This document shows, one piece after another, positions 25,806-34,872 of a DNA stretch of 64,000 nucleotides (position 1 is its first letter; every line of letters begins with the position of its first letter). The notes under the pieces were generated by a model. That model was not told the origin of the DNA. It made no database searches and saw only the letters and a program-made list of their open reading frames with translations. Position numbers and translations under genes: made by a program. Source of the stretch: Stutzerimonas balearica DSM 6083 (GTDB lineage: Bacteria > Pseudomonadota > Gammaproteobacteria > Pseudomonadales > Pseudomonadaceae); NCBI RefSeq assembly GCF_000818015.1, contig NZ_CP007511.1, positions 310,001-374,000 of the forward strand, given 5' to 3'.

Positions 25806-26534
25806 ATGATCAGCAAAGACAGCCACACCCAACACATCTCCCAGCAGTTCAACGCCGAGCTCGAGGAGGTGCGCAGCCACCTGCTGGCCATGGGCGGGTT
25901 GGTGGAGAAGCAGGTCAACGACGCGGTCACCGCGCTGATCGAGGCCGATTCGGGCCTGGCGCAGCAGGTGCGTGAGGTCGATGACCAGATCAACCAGATG
26001 GAGCGCAACATCGACGAGGAGTGCATCCGCATCCTCGCCCGCCGCCAGCCGGCGGCATCCGACCTGCGCCTGATCATCAGCGTGTCGAAGTCGGTGATCG
26101 ACCTCGAGCGCATCGGCGACGAGGCCTCGAAAATCGCCCGCCGCGCCATCCAGTTGTGCGAGGAAGGCGAGTCGCCGCGCGGCTACGTCGAGGTGCGCCA
26201 TATCGGCGACCAGGTGCGGCGCATGGTGCAGGAAGCGCTCGACGCCTTTGCCCGTTTCGACGCCGAGCTGGCGTTGTCGGTGGCGCAGTACGACAAGACC
26301 GTCGATCGCGAGTACAAGACCGCGCTGCGCGAGCTGGTGACCTTCATGATGGAAGACCCGCGCTCGATCTCCCGCGTGCTCAACGTGATCTGGGTGCTGC
26401 GCTCGCTCGAACGCATCGGCGACCACGCGCGCAACATCGCCGAGCTGGTGATCTATCTGGTGCGCGGCACCGACGTCCGTCACCTGGGCCTGGCGCGCAT
26501 CGCCGAGGAAGTCGAGAGCGGCAAGAACCGCTGA
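25806..26534 (+). CDS. phoU: Phosphate signalling protein PhoU
   Basis: 242-aa, all-helical regulator with two PhoU repeats. The metal-binding signatures are visible: VIDLERIGDEASKIA (about 98-112) and its second-repeat match LRSLERIGDHARNIAE (about 198-213). It connects PstB to PhoR so that the Pho regulon is silenced when phosphate is plentiful. The ATG at 25806 has GGAG seven bases upstream; a longer frame from 25680 runs through the palindromic element and is not credible. It is the last gene of the pst block and is followed 6 bases later by a convergent LysR gene. Confidence 0.95.
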   Translation: MISKDSHTQHISQQFNAELEEVRSHLLAMGGLVEKQVNDAVTALIEADSGLAQQVREVDDQINQMERNIDEECIRILARRQPAASDLRLIISVSKSVIDLERIGDEASKIARRAIQLCEEGESPRGYVEVRHIGDQVRRMVQEALDAFARFDAELALSVAQYDKTVDREYKTALRELVTFMMEDPRSISRVLNVIWVLRSLERIGDHARNIAELVIYLVRGTDVRHLGLARIAEEVESGKNR

Positions 26535-26540
26535 GGCCGC

Positions 26541-27449
26541 TCAGGCCAGCTGCGCGGCGAGAAAATCGATCAGCACACGCAGCTTTGGCGGCAGTTGGCG
26601 GTCCTGACGCCAGAGCAGCCAGGCGGCACCCTGGTAGGAACCGGTGTAGCGCCAGCCGGGCAGCACCTCGACCAGGCGGCCCGCGGCCAGTGCCTCGGCT
26701 GCGGTGAAGTGTGGCAGGCAGGTGATGCCCAGGTGCGCCAGCGCCGCCTGCAATCGCGCCTCGCTGTGGTTGCTGACGAAGCGCCCGTGCACGGCGACCA
26801 CCTGCTGCTCGCCGTCGCGGCGCAGGTGCCAGCGATGATCCCCGGCGGTTTCCCCCAGATACAGACAGCTGTGCCGCAGCAGCGCCTGCGGATGGTCCGG
26901 CGTGCCATGGCGAGCCAGGTATTCGGGGCTGGCGCAGAGCAGCTGGCGCACCTCGCCCAGCGGCCGGCCGGCGAGGCCTTCGGGCGGCTGGTCGGTGACC
27001 TGCACCATCAGGTCGAAGCCATCCTCGATCAGATCCGGTGACAGATCGCTGATGCGCAGCTGCACGTCGATCTCCGGATAGCGCTGCAGAAACGGCCCCA
27101 TCAGCGGCGCGATGAGGAATTTGCCGTAGGCCTTGGGCACGCTCAGGCGCACCTGGCCGCGTGGGCTGCGCATCATGCCTTCGCTCAGCGCCAGCGCGGC
27201 GTCGGCGGCCTGCAGCGCCTGGCGGCACTGCGCGTAGAACGCCTGGCCGGCTTCGTTCAGCCGCAGCTGGCGGGTGGTGCGCTCGAGCAGCCGCAAGCCC
27301 AGCCGTTGCTCCAGGCGGGCGATCTGCCGGCTCAGCGCCGAGGGCGTGCTGCCGATCTCGCGGGCCGCTGCGGAGAAGCTGCCGGCCTCGACCACGCGGG
27401 CGAACGCCGCCATGTAGGGCAGGAGGTCAGCGGCCTGATTCGTTCCCAT
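26541..27449 (-). CDS. LysR-family transcriptional regulator
   Basis: 302 aa. The N-terminal winged helix-turn-helix (about 8-66) shows the family pattern AFARVVEAGSFSAAAREIGSTPSALSR followed by IARLEQRLGLRLLERTTRQL. The remainder is a periplasmic-binding-protein-like effector domain with RLSVPKAYGKFLIAPLMGPF near 97-116. It is divergently transcribed from the EamA transporter gene at 27537, with 87 bases between; LysR proteins often control such a divergent neighbour, so that transporter is the likely target (inference). The effector is unknown. Confidence 0.9.
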   Translation of the reverse strand: MGTNQAADLLPYMAAFARVVEAGSFSAAAREIGSTPSALSRQIARLEQRLGLRLLERTTRQLRLNEAGQAFYAQCRQALQAADAALALSEGMMRSPRGQVRLSVPKAYGKFLIAPLMGPFLQRYPEIDVQLRISDLSPDLIEDGFDLMVQVTDQPPEGLAGRPLGEVRQLLCASPEYLARHGTPDHPQALLRHSCLYLGETAGDHRWHLRRDGEQQVVAVHGRFVSNHSEARLQAALAHLGITCLPHFTAAEALAAGRLVEVLPGWRYTGSYQGAAWLLWRQDRQLPPKLRVLIDFLAAQLA

Positions 27450-27536
27450 GGCGCAAAAGTCCTGTTCGTTTCGACGGGATTATCGCCAGAGGTGCCTGGT
27501 CGGACAATGACGCTCCGACCCCTGGAGCGCCCGCCG

Positions 27537-28451
27537 ATGATTTCTTCCACGCCTGTCCCCGCTCGTTGGCCCGGTGTCGCCGACGGCATGCTGCTGTTGG
27601 TCGCCATCATCTGGGGCAGCAGCTACGCGGCGGCCAAGCAGGCCCTGCTGTTCTACCCGGTGCTGGGCTTCATCGCGATTCGCTTCGGCCTGACCTTCGT
27701 GCTCCTGCTGCCGCAGTTGCGCGGCGCCGGCCGGCGTGCCTGGCGCCCGGGGCTGCCGCTTGGCCTGCTGCTGCTGGCGATCTTTCTTTGCGAGATCTAT
27801 GGCGTGAGCCTCACCCGCGCGAGCAATGCCGCATTCCTGATCAGCCTGTGCGTCATCCTGACGCCATTGCTCGAGTGGCTGCTGCTCGGGCAGCGGCCTC
27901 ATCCAGCCCTTTGCGCGGCGGCCGGTATGTCGCTGCTTGGCGTGTGGCTGCTCACCGGCGGGCCGCAGGCCGGCTTCAACGTCGGCGACGGGCTGATGCT
28001 GCTGGCCGCGCTGCTGCGGGCGCTGTTCGTCTGCCTGACGCGGCGCCTCACCGCGGCCCGCGGCGTGCCGGCGTTGGCGCTGACCGGCGTGCAGAGCGGC
28101 GTGGTGGCGCTGGCTTGCCTGGTGCTGGCTGCGGCTACGGGTGGCCTGCCGGCATTACCGCGCGAGCCGCAGTTCTGGGCCTTGAGCCTTTACCTGGTGC
28201 TGTTCGCCACGCTGTTTGCGTTCTATGCGCAGAATCTCGCCCTGGCGCGGAGCAGTGCGACCCGCGTCTCGCTGCTGATGGGGTCCGAGCCGCTGTTCGG
28301 TGCGCTGATCGCCGGGCTCTGGCTGGGTGAGCGGCTCGATCCGTTGGGCTGGGCCGGCGGCCTGCTGATCGTTGTGGCGACGCTCTGGACGCTGCGGCTG
28401 GGCAGCGCCGCGCCGGCGGTCGAAGGGCGTGAGCGCATGGCCGCCGGCTGA
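27537..28451 (+). CDS. EamA/DMT-family transporter
   Basis: 304-aa drug/metabolite-superfamily permease with ten predicted TM helices in two EamA halves. The first opens with VADGMLLLVAIIWGSSYAAAKQAL and the second with GDGLMLLAALLRALFVCLTRRL near 155; SLLMGSEPLFGALIAGLWLGERL near 247-269 is the characteristic end of the second half. The start at 27537 is supported by GGAG nine bases upstream; an ATG at 27507 is the alternative. Probably an exporter of small metabolites or amino acids, regulated by the divergent LysR protein. The substrate cannot be assigned. Confidence 0.88.
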   Translation: MISSTPVPARWPGVADGMLLLVAIIWGSSYAAAKQALLFYPVLGFIAIRFGLTFVLLLPQLRGAGRRAWRPGLPLGLLLLAIFLCEIYGVSLTRASNAAFLISLCVILTPLLEWLLLGQRPHPALCAAAGMSLLGVWLLTGGPQAGFNVGDGLMLLAALLRALFVCLTRRLTAARGVPALALTGVQSGVVALACLVLAAATGGLPALPREPQFWALSLYLVLFATLFAFYAQNLALARSSATRVSLLMGSEPLFGALIAGLWLGERLDPLGWAGGLLIVVATLWTLRLGSAAPAVEGRERMAAG

Positions 28452-28463
28452 GGCGCCCGGTGG

Positions 28464-29837
28464 TCATCCGTGCTGCAAATCGGCCTGCAGCTGGTCGAGC
28501 ACCTGCCGTCGCTCGTCCTCGGCGAGCCGCGCGCCCGGGTTGAGCGACGACCATTGCGGGTGCGCCCGACAGCGAACCAGGGCCTCCGGCAATTTGCCTT
28601 CGCGCCAGCTCTGATCCTGCGGCGCGGCCAGGCGGATTGCCTCGGTGGCGGCATGCCCACGGCTGGCCAGCGCGGCCAGCAACTGGCGCTGGCGCAGGGC
28701 GAGCAGGCGCAGCACGGCATCATCGACGGTCAGCTCGCGCTTGCCCTTGAGCTTGCCGAGCAGGCGGTTGCCGTAGTGCCGCGCGGTCTGCGCACCGCCG
28801 CCGGCAATGGCGCCGAGCAGCGCCGCCGCACCGAGGGTGATACCGCCGACCATCAGGTCCACGCCGGCACCTGCCGCGGCACCTGCGGCCATGCCGCCGC
28901 CGATCTTCACGCCGAGTTGCTTCAAGGTCTCGGGATTGAACAGATCGTCGCCCCAGCGCCCATCGAGCAACGGCAGATCGCTGGCTGCCGCGTCGTCCCG
29001 GCGAAAGGCGTACAGGCGCAGCAGCGCCTCGACGCAGCGCTGCTCGCGGCCGCGCACGGCGTCGTGCAATTCCCGAATGGCGCCACGCTCCAGCTCCGGC
29101 TGGGCCGCCACGCTGCGTCGGCAGGCGGCGACATCCACCAGCAGCTCGGCGATCAGCCGCTGGCCGCTGGCCAGGCGTGCGGCAGCCTGGGCCTCGTGGT
29201 CCTCGATCAGGCGCTGCAGCTTGGGGCGCGCCTGTTCCAGCAGCAGCGCCAGGCTTTCATACAGCCGGCGCTCACCGTCCACGGGTGGCGCCACGCTGTC
29301 GAAGCGCACCAGTGCATGCAGGCCGAGGCGGGCCAGGGCCTGACGCCATTCCTCGTCGCGGTGCCCCGGCTGGGCGACGAAGTTGAGCACCGGCAACAGC
29401 GGCTTGCCGCAGCCGGCGAGCACCGCCAGCTCGTCCTTGTACTTGGCCAGCACCGGCTCACGGGCGTCGATCACGTAGAGCCCGGCGTCGCTGGCGAGCA
29501 GCTGACGCAGCACCTTGGCTTCCTGCTCGAAGCGCCCCCGCGCCTCGCTGCCGTCGAGAAAGCGCGCGGTGCGTGCCGGGCCGTCGAGGCGTTCGCCGGG
29601 GCGCTCCAGCCGCTCGAGGTAGTCGAGCAGGGCGATGGCATCTTCGAGACCCGGGGTGTCGTAGAGCTCCAGCAGCGCTTCGCCATCCACCGACAGCCGT
29701 GCGCCTTCGACGTGACGCGTGGTGCTCGGCCGGTGCGAGACCTCGCCGAAGCCGATGTCGCGGGTCAGGGTGCGCAGCAGCGAGGTCTTGCCGACATTGG
29801 TGTGGCCGACCACGGCCAGCTTGAGGGCGTCAGTCAT
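28464..29837 (-). CDS. GTPase with DUF3482 domain
   Basis: 457 aa. The N-terminal Era-like GTPase has G1 GHTNVGKT at residues 11-18, a Thr-rich switch I (RPSTTRHVEG, 36-45) and G3 DTPG at 60-63. The usual G4 NKxD is not evident: the equivalent strand reads LLPVLNFVAQPG near 147-158, so guanine recognition may be altered. A glycine-rich hydrophobic patch (about 315-357, GGGMAAGAAAGAGVDLMVGG) may dip into or span the membrane. It overlaps the upstream DUF2868 gene by eight bases, so the two are translationally coupled and probably act together. The biological role of this pair is unknown to me. Confidence 0.82.
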   Translation of the reverse strand: MTDALKLAVVGHTNVGKTSLLRTLTRDIGFGEVSHRPSTTRHVEGARLSVDGEALLELYDTPGLEDAIALLDYLERLERPGERLDGPARTARFLDGSEARGRFEQEAKVLRQLLASDAGLYVIDAREPVLAKYKDELAVLAGCGKPLLPVLNFVAQPGHRDEEWRQALARLGLHALVRFDSVAPPVDGERRLYESLALLLEQARPKLQRLIEDHEAQAAARLASGQRLIAELLVDVAACRRSVAAQPELERGAIRELHDAVRGREQRCVEALLRLYAFRRDDAAASDLPLLDGRWGDDLFNPETLKQLGVKIGGGMAAGAAAGAGVDLMVGGITLGAAALLGAIAGGGAQTARHYGNRLLGKLKGKRELTVDDAVLRLLALRQRQLLAALASRGHAATEAIRLAAPQDQSWREGKLPEALVRCRAHPQWSSLNPGARLAEDERRQVLDQLQADLQHG

Positions 29838-31236
29838 GGCCAGTCTCCAGCCAGCGCAGCGGGGCAGCGCTGGAATGCGTCAGCCCCAGCGTATCGAGGG
29901 CCTGATGCCAGTCTTGCAGACGCGCGCTGTCGAGCGCCTCGCCGGCTGGTGCCTGCAGCAGCCAGACGCGAGTCGCCGCCGCACAGCGCGACAGCTCGCC
30001 GAGCAGCGCCAGCGTGCCGCGGTCCGGCGAGCGCCGCGGGTCGCAGGCGATGACCAGACGCGCTGGCGGAAAACGGCTGAGCTGTTCGAGCAGGCGCCGC
30101 CGGCCTTCGCGATCGTCGAGCACGCCGGCATCGGCAACACCCTTTGGTAGAACCGGCGGCCATGGGCGACGGCCATCCAGTTCGATGGCCACCAGTACGG
30201 CACCGGCGCTGCCATCGAGCTGAGCGCCGGCGCTGGGCGCGTGCAGTTGGGCAGGCGCCGCATCACGGATGCCGAGGCGCTCGCTGGTCGGCTGCAGACG
30301 TTCACGCAGCAGGCGATAGGCCGGCAGGTCGAGGTCGAGACGCAACGCCGCCCGGCCACGTCGCCAGCGCCACAGGCAAAGCGCGGCAAGCCCCAGGCGC
30401 GGCAGCAGGCCATAGACCAGCAGCACGCCGACCAGCCAGCCGGCCCAGCTCTGCCGCGCGCGCTCGAGGTCGCCACCGAGCATGCCGCTGGCGCGGATCT
30501 GCTCGACATCCGGCAGGCTGAAGCCGAGCAGCGACGGAAGCGCACCGAGTGCCTGGGTCAGGCCGATGAAGGCGCTCTCGCCGAGGATGGTGGTCTCCCA
30601 GACAAAACCGTAGCGGCGGGTGGCGAGCAGCGCGAGCAGTGTGAGCAAGGCGCTGCCCATCGCCAGCAGCCAGAGTCCATGCACTCCAAGGCCGAGCAGC
30701 CAGCGGCCAAGCCGGCGCTGGTGCAGGACGGCAAGCAGGGCCGGCGCCAGCTGAGCCGCGCGGGCGTCGCGGGCGAGCTTTTCGCTGAGCCACAGCCAGA
30801 GCCGGCCGAGGGCGCCGCCGCTGTCACGCGTGAGGAAAAAGGCCAGCAGCCAGCCGAGCAGGGTCAGCAGGTTCAGCCCGAGCAGGCTGCCCAGCGCCCA
30901 GAACACGTTGACCGGCCGCGTACCGTCGCCCAGGGCCGCCCAGGCCAGCCCGGCACCGCTGGCAGCAGCCAGCAACGCCAGGGCGAAAGCGCCCAGACGG
31001 GCGCCCTGGCGCCAGTGCATCAGGGCTTCGATCAGGCCGTCGCGACGCGCCAGCCAGAGCGCGCGGTGCTCGATCCTCGCCTGCAGCTCGCCGCCGGCGG
31101 CGCGGGCTTGGCGATTGGCCTCGTCGTCCTCCAGGGGGCCGGCGTGTTCTTCGCGCAGGCGAACGGCCTCGGTGAGCCAGAGGCGATCGAGCGGGTCGGC
31201 TGGGGTCTCGGGTGAAAACGGTGCGGATGCAGGCAC
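29830..31236 (-). CDS. DUF2868 membrane protein
   Basis: 468 aa with membrane segments near residues 80-100, 107-135, 185-215 and 270-290, and long soluble stretches at both ends. The N-terminal half (DRLWLTEAVRLREEHAGPLEDDEANRQA) and the C-terminal soluble domain (VLVAIELDGRRPWPPVLP; LVIACDPRRSPDRGTLALLGEL) match the uncharacterised DUF2868 family. It is the first gene of a two-gene unit with the DUF3482 GTPase, whose start lies within its last codons. That fixed pairing suggests a GTPase acting on a membrane partner (inference). No enzymatic motif is recognised. Confidence 0.8.
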   Translation of the reverse strand: MPASAPFSPETPADPLDRLWLTEAVRLREEHAGPLEDDEANRQARAAGGELQARIEHRALWLARRDGLIEALMHWRQGARLGAFALALLAAASGAGLAWAALGDGTRPVNVFWALGSLLGLNLLTLLGWLLAFFLTRDSGGALGRLWLWLSEKLARDARAAQLAPALLAVLHQRRLGRWLLGLGVHGLWLLAMGSALLTLLALLATRRYGFVWETTILGESAFIGLTQALGALPSLLGFSLPDVEQIRASGMLGGDLERARQSWAGWLVGVLLVYGLLPRLGLAALCLWRWRRGRAALRLDLDLPAYRLLRERLQPTSERLGIRDAAPAQLHAPSAGAQLDGSAGAVLVAIELDGRRPWPPVLPKGVADAGVLDDREGRRRLLEQLSRFPPARLVIACDPRRSPDRGTLALLGELSRCAAATRVWLLQAPAGEALDSARLQDWHQALDTLGLTHSSAAPLRWLETGHD

Positions 31237-31444
31237 GCGGCTTCTCGTCGTGGGGCTCGATCGGCAGGATAACCGCTCCCGATTGGAAGGGTGAAATCGG
31301 TCAAATGACGCGGGGGCGCTGTCCGTTAGTATGCGCCGCCGATCAACCGATCGACTCCGCGGTTCGCCGCATCATCCGCCAGGGACCGGCCGATGCTCAG
31401 CACCATGTGCTCGCTGCCCCTGCGCACCGAAAAAGGGACTTTTC

Positions 31445-31690
31445 ATGAAACAAACCTTGTTCTTCGACGCGATGGTGACACCCAAGATCATTACGCTGCT
31501 GTACTGGCTCGGGCTGGTCGGCGTGGTGGTCGGCTCGATCGCACTCATGGCCGGTATGTTCGGCGGCGGGCTCTGGTCCGGGTTGGCTGTGCTGGTGTTC
31601 GGCCTGATCGGCACGCGCGTCTGGTGCGAGCTGCTGATCGTGCTGTTCAAGATTCACGAAAACCTGCAGAAGGTGGCCAGCAAGGCCTGA
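31445..31690 (+). CDS. DUF4282 small membrane protein
   Basis: 81 aa with two TM helices (about 13-38 and 42-66) separated by a glycine turn (GMFGGGLWSG) and an N-terminal FFDAMVTPKIITLLYW signature typical of DUF4282. The start follows AAGGGA by a few bases; a longer frame from 31331 is cysteine/arginine-rich and rejected. It is monocistronic with its own bidirectional terminator. Function unknown. Confidence 0.82.
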   Translation: MKQTLFFDAMVTPKIITLLYWLGLVGVVVGSIALMAGMFGGGLWSGLAVLVFGLIGTRVWCELLIVLFKIHENLQKVASKA

Positions 31691-31694
31691 AACG

Positions 31695-31726
31695 AAAGGG
31701 CGGTCGAATGACCGCCCTTTTGCTTT
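31695..31726. terminator. Bidirectional terminator between DUF4282 and NCS2 genes
   Basis: AAAGGGCGGTC (31695-31705) and GACCGCCCTTT (31710-31720) form a perfect 11-bp stem with a GAAT loop, followed by TTGCTTT on the plus strand. A-rich sequence on the other side allows it to end the leftward permease transcript as well. Confidence 0.8.
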
Positions 31727-31745
31727 GCCTGGCCGCCGGCTGGGC

Positions 31746-33269
31746 TCAGGCGCTGCTCGAGCTGGCCGCGCGCATCTGTGGCCGCGGCGGCGGTGCGGCG
31801 TGATGGTGAGCGTCGACCAGCGGAACTTCGTTGCCGTCGGCGTCATACAGCTTGCCGTTGCGGAAGTAGTCGCCATCGTGCAGGGCCGCGATGTCCTGGT
31901 AGCGCAGCGTGCGCTCGCTGGCGGCGACGAATACCGATTGCTGATCGGAGTTGCCGGCCTTCAGGTGGTTGAAGGTCAGATTCAAGAGAATCGCCATGAT
32001 CGCCGCCGAGCTGATGCCGGAGTGGAAGATCGTCTCGAACCAGGCGGGGAAGTGGTGGTAGAAGCTCGGTGCGGCGATCGGGATCATGCCGAAGCCGATC
32101 GAGGTGGCGACGATCACCAGGTTCATGTTGTTGCGGTAGTCGACCTGCGCCAGGGTGCGGATGCCGCTGGCGGCCACCGTGCCGAACAGCACCACGCCGG
32201 CGCCACCGAGCACGGCGGTGGGCACCGCGGCGATCAGGCGTCCCATCACCGGCAGCAGACCGAGGGTGACCAGAATCAGGCCGGCGGTGGCTACCACGTA
32301 GCGGCTCTTCACGCCGGTGACCGCGACCAGCCCGACATTCTGCGCGAACGCGCTCTGGGTGAAGGAGCCGAACAGCGGCGCCAGAGAGCTGGAGATCATG
32401 TCGGCGCGCAGGCCATTGCCCAGGCGCTTGGAGTCGACCTTGGTCTCGATGATTTCGCCCACCGCGAGGATGTCCGCCGAGGTTTCCACCAGGGTGACCA
32501 CGATGACGATGAGCATCGACAGGATCGCCGCCACCTGGAACTCCGGCGCGCCGAAGTGCAGCGGCGACGGCAGGGCGACCAGCGGCCCCTCGAGCACCTG
32601 GGAGAAGTCGGCCATGCCAAAGAACACCGCGACCAGGGTGCCGACCACCATCGCCAGGAGGATCGACAGGCGCGAGATGCTGGCATTGCCCAGCTTGCTC
32701 AGCGCCAGCACGGTAAAGAGGGTGAACGCAGCCAGGCAGATGTTGGCGACGCTGCCGAAATCCGGGGCCTGGCTGTTGCCGCCCATCGCCCAGCGCGCCG
32801 CGACCGGCATCAGCGTCAGGCCGATGGTGGTGATGACGATGCCGGTGACCAGCGGCGGAAAGAACTTGGTGATGCGAGAGAACACCGGCGTGATCAGCAG
32901 GCCGATCAATGAGGCGGCAATGACCGAGCCGAACACCACCGGTAGCCCGCCGGCGCCGTCGCTGCCGATGATGGCGATCATCGTCGCCACGCCAGCGAAG
33001 GAGACGCCTTGCACGAGGGGCAGCTGGCAACCGAAGAAAGGGATGCCAAGTGTTTGCAGTAGCGTGGCCAGCCCGCCGGCGAACAGCGAGGCGGCGATCA
33101 ACAGACCGATGTCGGCCGGTGACAGGCCGGCCGCCTGGCCGACGATCAGGGGCACGGCGACGATGCCGCCATACATGGTGAGCACGTGTTGCAGGCCGTA
33201 GGCCAGGTTCGCACCGATGCCGAGGTTTTCGTATTCGGGGCGTTTTTCGGGGGCGGACGCGACTGACAT
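31746..33269 (-). CDS. NCS2 nucleobase:cation symporter (xanthine/uric acid/uracil permease)
   Basis: 507-aa inner-membrane permease with about fourteen TM helices. NCS2 landmarks: ANLAYGLQHVLTMYGGIVAVPLIVG at the N-terminus, CQLPLVQGVSFAGVATM near 81-97, VETSADILAVGEI near 261 (the conserved glutamate of TM8) and GSFTQSAFAQNVGLVAVTGVKSR near 298-320, the family signature region. A hydrophilic tail ends in a His- and Pro-rich segment (DAHHHAAPPPRPQ). GGGAGAAG precedes the start. The signature suggests purine (xanthine or urate) rather than uracil transport, but this is not certain. A perfect TTGTATACAA palindrome lies 70 bases upstream and may be its operator. Confidence 0.88.
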   Translation of the reverse strand: MSVASAPEKRPEYENLGIGANLAYGLQHVLTMYGGIVAVPLIVGQAAGLSPADIGLLIAASLFAGGLATLLQTLGIPFFGCQLPLVQGVSFAGVATMIAIIGSDGAGGLPVVFGSVIAASLIGLLITPVFSRITKFFPPLVTGIVITTIGLTLMPVAARWAMGGNSQAPDFGSVANICLAAFTLFTVLALSKLGNASISRLSILLAMVVGTLVAVFFGMADFSQVLEGPLVALPSPLHFGAPEFQVAAILSMLIVIVVTLVETSADILAVGEIIETKVDSKRLGNGLRADMISSSLAPLFGSFTQSAFAQNVGLVAVTGVKSRYVVATAGLILVTLGLLPVMGRLIAAVPTAVLGGAGVVLFGTVAASGIRTLAQVDYRNNMNLVIVATSIGFGMIPIAAPSFYHHFPAWFETIFHSGISSAAIMAILLNLTFNHLKAGNSDQQSVFVAASERTLRYQDIAALHDGDYFRNGKLYDADGNEVPLVDAHHHAAPPPRPQMRAASSSSA

Positions 33270-33338
33270 GGGGTAGCTTCTCCCGTCTTTTTTATTGTGC
33301 TGCCACTGTAGAAAATTGAATGCGCTTTATGCCAGCTT

Positions 33339-33348
33339 TTGTATACAA
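33339..33348. promoter_or_regulatory. TTGTATACAA operator-like palindrome
   Basis: A perfect 10-bp palindrome sits in the 361-base gap between the NCS2 permease (divergent) and folA. Sites of this form are bound by several GntR-type regulators (family knowledge), but no regulator gene is adjacent. The rest of the gap (33270-33338 and 33349-33630) shows no gene; a TTTTCCACA next to the palindrome resembles part of a DnaA box but stands alone. Confidence 0.35.
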
Positions 33349-33630
33349 GTTTTTCCACAGCTGAGCACTGCTGGCAGATCGGCATCTGTCCGACGAGCCG
33401 CGCGGCGGCACGGCCCGGATGGCGAACGGCCTCTGGTTCTGAAAGGCAAAAGCCGACGAACGGTTGGTTCAGGTTTTGCCGGGCATTCGTCGCTGGCCGG
33501 TAGCGAGCAGGCAAAGCGGGTGTGCGTTGAGCGTGGCGCGAATGCCTGAGACAGGGCGCCGGGCTACAAGGTGAGCTGCCCGACCATGCGCACGTGCCGC
33601 TCGCCCTGGCGCTCTGCTATCCTCGCGGGC

Positions 33631-34158
33631 ATGACTCAGCCCTCACTTCCCCTCGCGATGATCGCGGCCCTCGCAGAGCGGCACGTGATCGGGCGCGACA
33701 ACAGCATGCCCTGGCACCTGCCGGCGGACCTGCGCCATTTCAAGGCCATGACCCTCGGCAAGCCGGTGATCATGGGACGCAAGACTTGGGATTCACTCGG
33801 TCGGCCGTTGCCGGGCCGGCTCAATCTGGTGGTCAGTCGCCAGGCCGGCCTGCAGCTCGAGGGCGCCGAGACCTTCACCGATCTCGAATCTGCGCTGCAG
33901 CGGGCCGAGCAGTGGGCGCTGGAGCAGGGCGCGGGCGAGCTGATGCTGATCGGCGGTGCGCAGCTCTATTCCCAGGCGCTGGCCCGTGCGCAGCGGCTCT
34001 ATCTCACCCGCATCGATGCGCGCCCGGAAGGCGATGCCTTCTTTCCGGCCTTCGACGAGGCCGAGTGGCAGTGCGTCGAGCGCGAGGCGCATCCGGCCGA
34101 AGGCGACGCTCCGGCGTACCGTTTCGAGACCTGGGTACGCGCCGACCGCCGCGCTTGA
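33631..34158 (+). CDS. folA: Dihydrofolate reductase
   Basis: Reduces dihydrofolate to tetrahydrofolate with NADPH, 175 aa. All chromosomal FolA landmarks are present: SLPLAMIAALAERHVIGRDN at the start, MPWHLPADLRHFK (the active-site acidic residue is the Asp here), GKPVIMGRKTWDSLGRPLPGR with the NADPH-binding GRKT, and ELMLIGGAQLYSQAL (the GG cis-peptide region). The start at 33631 gives the usual N-terminus; a longer frame from 33571 would add about 20 residues without support. Essential housekeeping enzyme and trimethoprim target; no resistance-type changes can be judged from sequence alone. Confidence 0.95.
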   Translation: MTQPSLPLAMIAALAERHVIGRDNSMPWHLPADLRHFKAMTLGKPVIMGRKTWDSLGRPLPGRLNLVVSRQAGLQLEGAETFTDLESALQRAEQWALEQGAGELMLIGGAQLYSQALARAQRLYLTRIDARPEGDAFFPAFDEAEWQCVEREAHPAEGDAPAYRFETWVRADRRA

Positions 34159-34224
34159 CCGAGGCCAAGGCGTGCTCGGGCGTGGCTCTCTAAGCTTCTG
34201 CGCGTCGCCAACGGGAATCTGACC

Positions 34225-34872
34225 ATGTCATCCGATGAAACCGGCGCCCCGGCCACCGACCGGGTCGCCCCGATCTTTGTGCGCCATCCTCTGTGGGAGG
34301 ATCTCCTGGCGCTGCTGCTCGGCACCGCCATGGTCGCCCTCGGCATTACCTTCTACAGCCATGCGCAACTGCTCACGGGTGGCACCGTGGGTGTCGCCTT
34401 TCTGCTCAGCTACCTGAGCGACTGGTCGTTCGGCCCGCTGTTCTTTCTCGTCAACCTGCCGTTCTATGCGCTGGCGATCTGGCGCATGGGCTGGAAGTTC
34501 ACCCTGCGCACCGCCTGCGCGGTCGGGCTGGTCTCGTTGTATGCGGAACTGATGCCCAACTGGGTCCAGTTCGCCAGGCTTGATGTGGTCTACGCCGCGC
34601 TTTTTGGGGGGTTCGCCATGGGCGTCGGGTTGCTCATGCTGTTCCGCCATCGCGCCAGCCTCGGCGGAGTGAACATCCTGACGCTGTACATCCAGGAGCG
34701 TTTCGGCGTGCGCGCCGGCAAGGTACAGATGGGTATCGATGCGCTGATCGTGCTCGGCGCGGTATTGGCGGTACCGCTGGATCGGGTGCTGCTCTCGGTG
34801 CTCGGCGCGGTGGCGCTGAATCTGGTGCTGGCAATCAACCACCGTGCCGACCGCTATACCGGGGTCAGCTGA
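34225..34872 (+). CDS. YitT-family membrane protein
   Basis: 215 aa with five to six TM helices. AMVALGITFYSHAQLLTGGTVGVAFLLSYLSDWSFGPLFFLVNLPFY (about 34-80) is the DUF161/YitT core with the typical GGTVG turn, followed by FGGFAMGVGLLMLFRHRASLGGVNIL near 127-152. YitT proteins are uncharacterised membrane proteins, sometimes linked to transport. Its stop overlaps the stop of the convergent phosphoesterase gene by eight bases. Confidence 0.88.
   Translation: MSSDETGAPATDRVAPIFVRHPLWEDLLALLLGTAMVALGITFYSHAQLLTGGTVGVAFLLSYLSDWSFGPLFFLVNLPFYALAIWRMGWKFTLRTACAVGLVSLYAELMPNWVQFARLDVVYAALFGGFAMGVGLLMLFRHRASLGGVNILTLYIQERFGVRAGKVQMGIDALIVLGAVLAVPLDRVLLSVLGAVALNLVLAINHRADRYTGVS

Noticed and set aside
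33349..33360. TTTTTCCACAG as a DnaA box or origin
   Set aside because: A single partial match without clustering or AT-rich unwinding region.
33295..33549. 84-codon plus-strand frame in the gap before folA
   Set aside because: No ribosome-binding site, no hydrophobic or domain pattern, and it runs across the operator-like palindrome.
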